From: Thermoplasmata archaeon | Lineage (GTDB): Archaea > Thermoplasmatota > Thermoplasmata > Thermoplasmatales > GCA-001856825 | DNA length: 64,000 bases | Reading direction: 5' to 3' | NCBI GenBank assembly: GCA_021797915.1 | Contig: JAJZYT010000006.1 | Location: 1-64,000 of the forward strand | Shown here: positions 60,232 through 64,000 of the stretch, piece by piece | Layout: the number at the start of each line of letters is the position of its first letter | Numbering within the stretch: position 1 is the stretch's first letter | Translations under genes and position numbers: made by a program | The notes under the pieces: model-generated | What the model was told of the DNA's origin: nothing | What the model saw: the letters and a program-made list of their open reading frames with translations, nothing else | The model's database searches: none

Positions 60232-60972
60232 ATGAAAGTTGTGTATGGCAAAGACGATGTTGCCGGCAGGAACATGAGTTATTTCCTTGAGAATAATTTT
60301 GCAGTTGACATTATAGCACTCAAGGAGCATCCAATCTATCACGACTATCCAGAGAAAGAGGCAGGCGCAAGAAAAGGTGAGTTGATTATAATCCCAAGCC
60401 AGCACAAGAGCCTCAAGAATATCAGGAGTCTTACCGTCCACGCAGCTGGGAACTTCGACACAAATGACTATGGTGGAGCAAAGAATAAGATGACACTATA
60501 CGACGGGAAGTATGCTCGCGGAGTTCTTATGAACATCAACAAGTATGCCCAAGGATTGAATTTTGAGGTCACCTACGAAGCCACTCACCACGGTCCTTAC
60601 TCTGAAAATCCGTTGGTGTTCGTGGAGATCGGTTCTAGCGATCCCGAGTACGGAGATAAGGAAATTGGATACATGATGGCAAGGGCGATTTACGAATCAT
60701 ACGACGAGGAGGCTGAGATTTACTGTGGAATCGGCGGAATGCACTATTCTAGCAAGTTCACTAAGATGGCAATCAACGAGGGATTGGCGCTTGGCCACAT
60801 CGCCTCGAAATACAGATTCGCGTCCCTCACTCCGGATTCCCTAAATGAAATGTTTCAGAAGTCTATCGGGGCTGAGGGTTTCCTGATAGAGAGCAAGTCC
60901 TTTGATTCCCTGCAAAAGAATTCACTCAAGAAGATGTTAGATTCAAAATCCCTTAACTACAGATTTGTTTAA
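60232..60972 (+). CDS. dtdA: D-aminoacyl-tRNA deacylase, archaeal/plant DTD2 (GEK1) type
   Basis: LTVHAAGNFDTNDYGG, YEATHHGPYSENPLVFVEIGSSDPEY, GGMHYSSKFTKMA, GHIASKY. Confidence 0.95.
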   Translation: MKVVYGKDDVAGRNMSYFLENNFAVDIIALKEHPIYHDYPEKEAGARKGELIIIPSQHKSLKNIRSLTVHAAGNFDTNDYGGAKNKMTLYDGKYARGVLMNINKYAQGLNFEVTYEATHHGPYSENPLVFVEIGSSDPEYGDKEIGYMMARAIYESYDEEAEIYCGIGGMHYSSKFTKMAINEGLALGHIASKYRFASLTPDSLNEMFQKSIGAEGFLIESKSFDSLQKNSLKKMLDSKSLNYRFV

Positions 60973-60973
60973 C

Positions 60974-61885
60974 CTAGAGAGAGGCTACAATTAGTGGGAG
61001 CAAGACTGTTGCTTCACCTTCTATCAGGACCTGCTTTGCATGCGGTTTTATTTTTCCCCAGGAAACAGCTTCCCTTGGCTGCGCTCCCGAGAGGCTTCCA
61101 TCAAATTCCTGGGCTGTTGTTATGTAAATCGCGTAGTCCAGCCCACCCCTGAACTGGTTCCACCATATCACGTGGTGCTTTGAGATCCCGCCACCGATAA
61201 TGATTGCTCCCATTTTCCCTTTGGCAGAGTTGAAAACGATTTCGCTAAGTCTGTGCTCATCTTCCAGTGAATCGATAGCAAAATCGTGATTCATTTCCCA
61301 GAAAGACCAGAGCTGTGATCCGAACGATCCATCTGTATATCCTGGAATGAAAACGTCTACTCCGTTTTCGTATGCGGCATTTAGGATTGAGTTCTTTTTC
61401 ATTTGCTTTCCCAGATCTCTGAGAAGGTCCGTTATTGTCCACTTCTTTTTCTTCTCATATTCTTTTTCAAGAAACGGCATCATCTTTTCTTCTATGATCT
61501 TCCCATAGTGATCCTGTGGAATTACCACGTTACCAAGTCTGTATTTCTTCTCCCTGAGAAGCACGGCATCATTGAGCATGAAGTCGCCACGGTAGTAGTT
61601 CTTGTAACTCCGTGCCAGATCGTGGTCGACAGTTCCTGCTGTGGTGATTATGTGGTTTACGATCCCTGAATTTATCAGGTCCACTATTGCACCTCTGGTA
61701 CCGGTAGAAACTATATCAGCAGTGAAGCTGAGGAACGTTTCGACCTTGTTCTTCTTCATCTCTTTGATGATTTCGACTGCCGCTCCAAGTTTTGGTGCAG
61801 TGAATCCCCCAGAATGCTCAAACTGGTACAGAAGTTCGGAGACTTTCATCCCTCTTCTGGTCCTTACGTCCTCAACCGGTTTCAT
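60974..61885 (-). CDS. dys: deoxyhypusine synthase
   Basis: FLSFTADIVSTGTRGAIVDLINSG, IITTAGTVDHDLARS, IIIGGGISKHHVIWWNQFRGGLDYAIYITTAQEFDGSLSGAQPREAVSWGK. Confidence 0.96.
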   Translation of the reverse strand: MKPVEDVRTRRGMKVSELLYQFEHSGGFTAPKLGAAVEIIKEMKKNKVETFLSFTADIVSTGTRGAIVDLINSGIVNHIITTAGTVDHDLARSYKNYYRGDFMLNDAVLLREKKYRLGNVVIPQDHYGKIIEEKMMPFLEKEYEKKKKWTITDLLRDLGKQMKKNSILNAAYENGVDVFIPGYTDGSFGSQLWSFWEMNHDFAIDSLEDEHRLSEIVFNSAKGKMGAIIIGGGISKHHVIWWNQFRGGLDYAIYITTAQEFDGSLSGAQPREAVSWGKIKPHAKQVLIEGEATVLLPLIVASL

Positions 61886-62886
61886 TTAAATTCCTCCATT
61901 AGGAGTTTCCTCTCCGGATTGCTCTCGAAGTATTTCTTCGATGGCTCAAGAATCTTGATCAGCTTATGGGAAAGACTCTCTTTGAGATCTGAAGGATGAA
62001 TTTTCCCTTCCACGAAGTCACGTTCTAGATCGGCATACGTTGCATACTCCTCCCTCTCCCCTATCTGGACGCCATCGTTGTAGAAATTGAAAACCACGTT
62101 CTTGTAGATCTGAAGAATTGGGTTTCCTTCAACTGTCTTCTCCGGACAAAAGGCTGACTTAATCTTCCTTGAAATATCTTCGGGAGAATCGTGAATGAAT
62201 ATTGCGGAGTCCGCCTTGCTCTTGCTCATCTTGTTCATCGGGTCCATCCTGTTCCCACCCTTGAGTGATGAGATGAGATGGCTGTGTATCGCAACAAACC
62301 CCTTCTTCCCCACTTTCTTGTGAATGTCTCTCGCAAGCATGTGGACGTGCCTCTGATCCATTCCTCCAAATGCCACGTCCAGGTCCATGTAAAAAATATC
62401 AGTTGCTTGCATCATCGGGTAGATCAGCTTTGAGGAATCTTTGTCAGCGTCTTCCTCGTTTCGTCCCATTATAGGAAGTGCTCTTTTTATCCTTGAGATG
62501 GTAAGCGCCTTTGCTACCCTAAGAAGAAGAGCCCAGTAATCAGAATTTGCAACAAGTTCCGAAGCGTAAAGAAATTTCACTTTCGGGTTTAGACCGCAAG
62601 ATAGGAACCCCTGCCTCATGTATTCGGCATTTCTCCTAATTTTCTCCATGTCCCCATCAAACTTGTCGTTTACAGCAGCGTGCCAGTCTGCTAAGAGAAG
62701 TGTCATCTCTATTCCTGCATCAGCAGCGAGGTTGAAAATGTTAGTCCAATATAGACCCGTTCCAATGTGGAGGGGACCAGACGGCTCGAAGCCTGCATAT
62801 CCCTTAGCAGCATCTAGTGCTCTCAGTTCCTCTGCGGTTATCACTTCCTGGACAACCGATTCCAACCTGGAAAGGTCTTTCAGCAT
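61882..62886 (-). CDS. tyrS: tyrosyl-tRNA synthetase
   Basis: GFEPSGPLHIGTGLYWTN (HIGH), LLADWHAAVNDK, MDLDVAFGGMDQRHVHMLARD, NKMSKSK (KMSKS). Confidence 0.95.
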   Translation of the reverse strand: MLKDLSRLESVVQEVITAEELRALDAAKGYAGFEPSGPLHIGTGLYWTNIFNLAADAGIEMTLLLADWHAAVNDKFDGDMEKIRRNAEYMRQGFLSCGLNPKVKFLYASELVANSDYWALLLRVAKALTISRIKRALPIMGRNEEDADKDSSKLIYPMMQATDIFYMDLDVAFGGMDQRHVHMLARDIHKKVGKKGFVAIHSHLISSLKGGNRMDPMNKMSKSKADSAIFIHDSPEDISRKIKSAFCPEKTVEGNPILQIYKNVVFNFYNDGVQIGEREEYATYADLERDFVEGKIHPSDLKESLSHKLIKILEPSKKYFESNPERKLLMEEFK

Positions 62887-63159
62887 GATTCGACAAATAT
62901 TCTCTTTATTTCATTGTTACTATAGCCAACGTTGTTTGGACTACTTTTCCTGCGTACCCTCTCTCTTCGATTTCGTGAACATGTGGACTCCCCTTCCTCC
63001 CACGCTTCTTTTGGCAGCAGTTCGTAGTATCTTGTCTACTCTAACTTGTCATCGATGTAATCTCGGGCGTGTATGAGCGGCATATGGTTTGAAAGAGGTA
63101 CCTCGGCGATTAGGATCCTGAACCTAAATGACCCCACCGAAATTATTAATGGGAGGATG

Positions 63160-63699
63160 TCAGAGCCAGATTGCGTGGCGTTTTCTCAGATCTGCTTCCT
63201 TTTCTCCTCTAGCTTTCATAAGAAGTGCGACTATTGAATCAAGAAGAACGTGGGAGGATGCTTCAAAGAGAGTTCCAAGAGGGGCAAGATCCGATGACTT
63301 GTTTGTCTTCAGAACTATTCTGAAATCACTTGCCTGGTAGATCGAGTTCTCTTTAGATGAAGTAATGGAAATTATCTTCGCGTTCACTTTCTTGCAAATT
63401 TGCGCTACCAAGATGGCACCCTGCGTCTCTCCCGTTCCTGACAGCAGGATAACCGAATCTTTTGCTGTCACAACAGGCGCTATTGTTTCTCCAACAAAGT
63501 AGGCATTGAAACCCATTTGCACGAGTCGCATGGCGAACATTCTTCCGACTATGCCTGACCTTCCTACTCCGTATACGAAAATATTCTTTGAGTCAATAAT
63601 CACTTCACAGACCTTTCCAACAATGCCCTCATCCAAATCTCTCAGATTTTCAAAATTGCCAATTATGTAGTCGAAGGAATCGGTTAGAGTGGACATCAA
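63160..63699 (-). CDS. SIS-domain 6-phospho-3-hexuloisomerase-like protein
   Basis: VYGVGRSGIVGRMFAMRLVQMGFNAYFVGETIAPVV, LLSGTGETQGAILVAQI. Confidence 0.88.
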   Translation of the reverse strand: MMSTLTDSFDYIIGNFENLRDLDEGIVGKVCEVIIDSKNIFVYGVGRSGIVGRMFAMRLVQMGFNAYFVGETIAPVVTAKDSVILLSGTGETQGAILVAQICKKVNAKIISITSSKENSIYQASDFRIVLKTNKSSDLAPLGTLFEASSHVLLDSIVALLMKARGEKEADLRKRHAIWL

Positions 63700-63791
63700 A
63701 AGAAAAGTATTGACGACTAATTTAACTTATCTTAACTTGAAACCGACCTGCCTTGTCTTTTTGTTTTCCAGTCGCTGAATTGTGGAAATTC

Positions 63792-64000
63792 TCACTTGTA
63801 TAATTTTACAAAATCGTATCCTCTATCCTTTCCATAGCAGTACTTTATTTCCTGGAAATCCTTTTTCAGTTGTAACACTTCTTCTTTTACGTCTTTGCCT
63901 TTGAGCGCCCTGTCCATCAGGTCTGCAATATGAGACATCTCGCTCTTTCCCATTCCGATCCTGGTCACTTCCTGTGTCCCTATCCGGATCCCAGATGGAT
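63792..64000 (-). CDS. glyA: serine hydroxymethyltransferase, C-terminal part (gene runs off window)
   Basis: Minus-strand translation ...SGIRIGTQEVTRIGMGKSEMSHIADLMDRALKGKDVKEEVLQLKKDFQEIKYCYGKDRGYDFVKLYK*; absent from ORF track because its start is outside the window. Confidence 0.88.
   Translation of the reverse strand, partial: PSGIRIGTQEVTRIGMGKSEMSHIADLMDRALKGKDVKEEVLQLKKDFQEIKYCYGKDRGYDFVKLYK

Noticed and set aside
1-64000. CRISPR arrays, toxin-antitoxin, restriction-modification, prophage or transposon modules
   Set aside because: No repeat-spacer pattern, no recognisable cas, RM, integrase or intact transposase genes seen on either strand; the only large direct repeat is internal to pstS.

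Overview
The window is about 64 kb of dense archaeal chromosome. Its likely origin is Thermoplasmata / Thermoplasmatales-like, judged from gene content: unsplit RpoB with split RpoA'/A'', aCPSF1, DnaG-type primase, LonB, Pelota, DTD2, deoxyhypusine synthase, eIF6, L31e/L39e/S19e, and many apparently leaderless genes with a TATA box ~26 nt upstream of the start codon. Most of it is core information-processing machinery: the rpoH-B-A'-A''-rpl30e-nusA operon, the rpl18e-rpl13-rps9-rpoN-tRNAPro operon, and the S19e-PDCD5-L39e-L31e-eIF6 operon. It also carries a phosphate pst operon with a tandem-fused PstS, a kdpABC K+ pump, three tRNAs (Arg-UCG, Gly-GCC, Pro-GGG), two decayed genes, and several small genes missing from the ORF track (L39e, a zinc-ribbon protein, the N-terminus of L13, the C-terminus of GlyA). 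I see no CRISPR array, intact IS element, prophage or obvious defence island. The strongest anomalies are: (1) rpl13 has no ATG/GTG/TTG at the homologous N-terminus and appears to start at AUU behind a GGTGA motif that overlaps the rpl18e stop; (2) a single polypeptide with two near-identical PstS domains; (3) an O-methyltransferase broken by three frameshifts, all at G runs; (4) a 1698-aa bacterial-length Lhr helicase; (5) insertions in RpoB (zinc ribbon) and KdpB (basic loop); (6) a perfect dyad inside a gapless three-way-junction sequence upstream of an aberrant DapB homolog. I found no clearly new multi-gene system.
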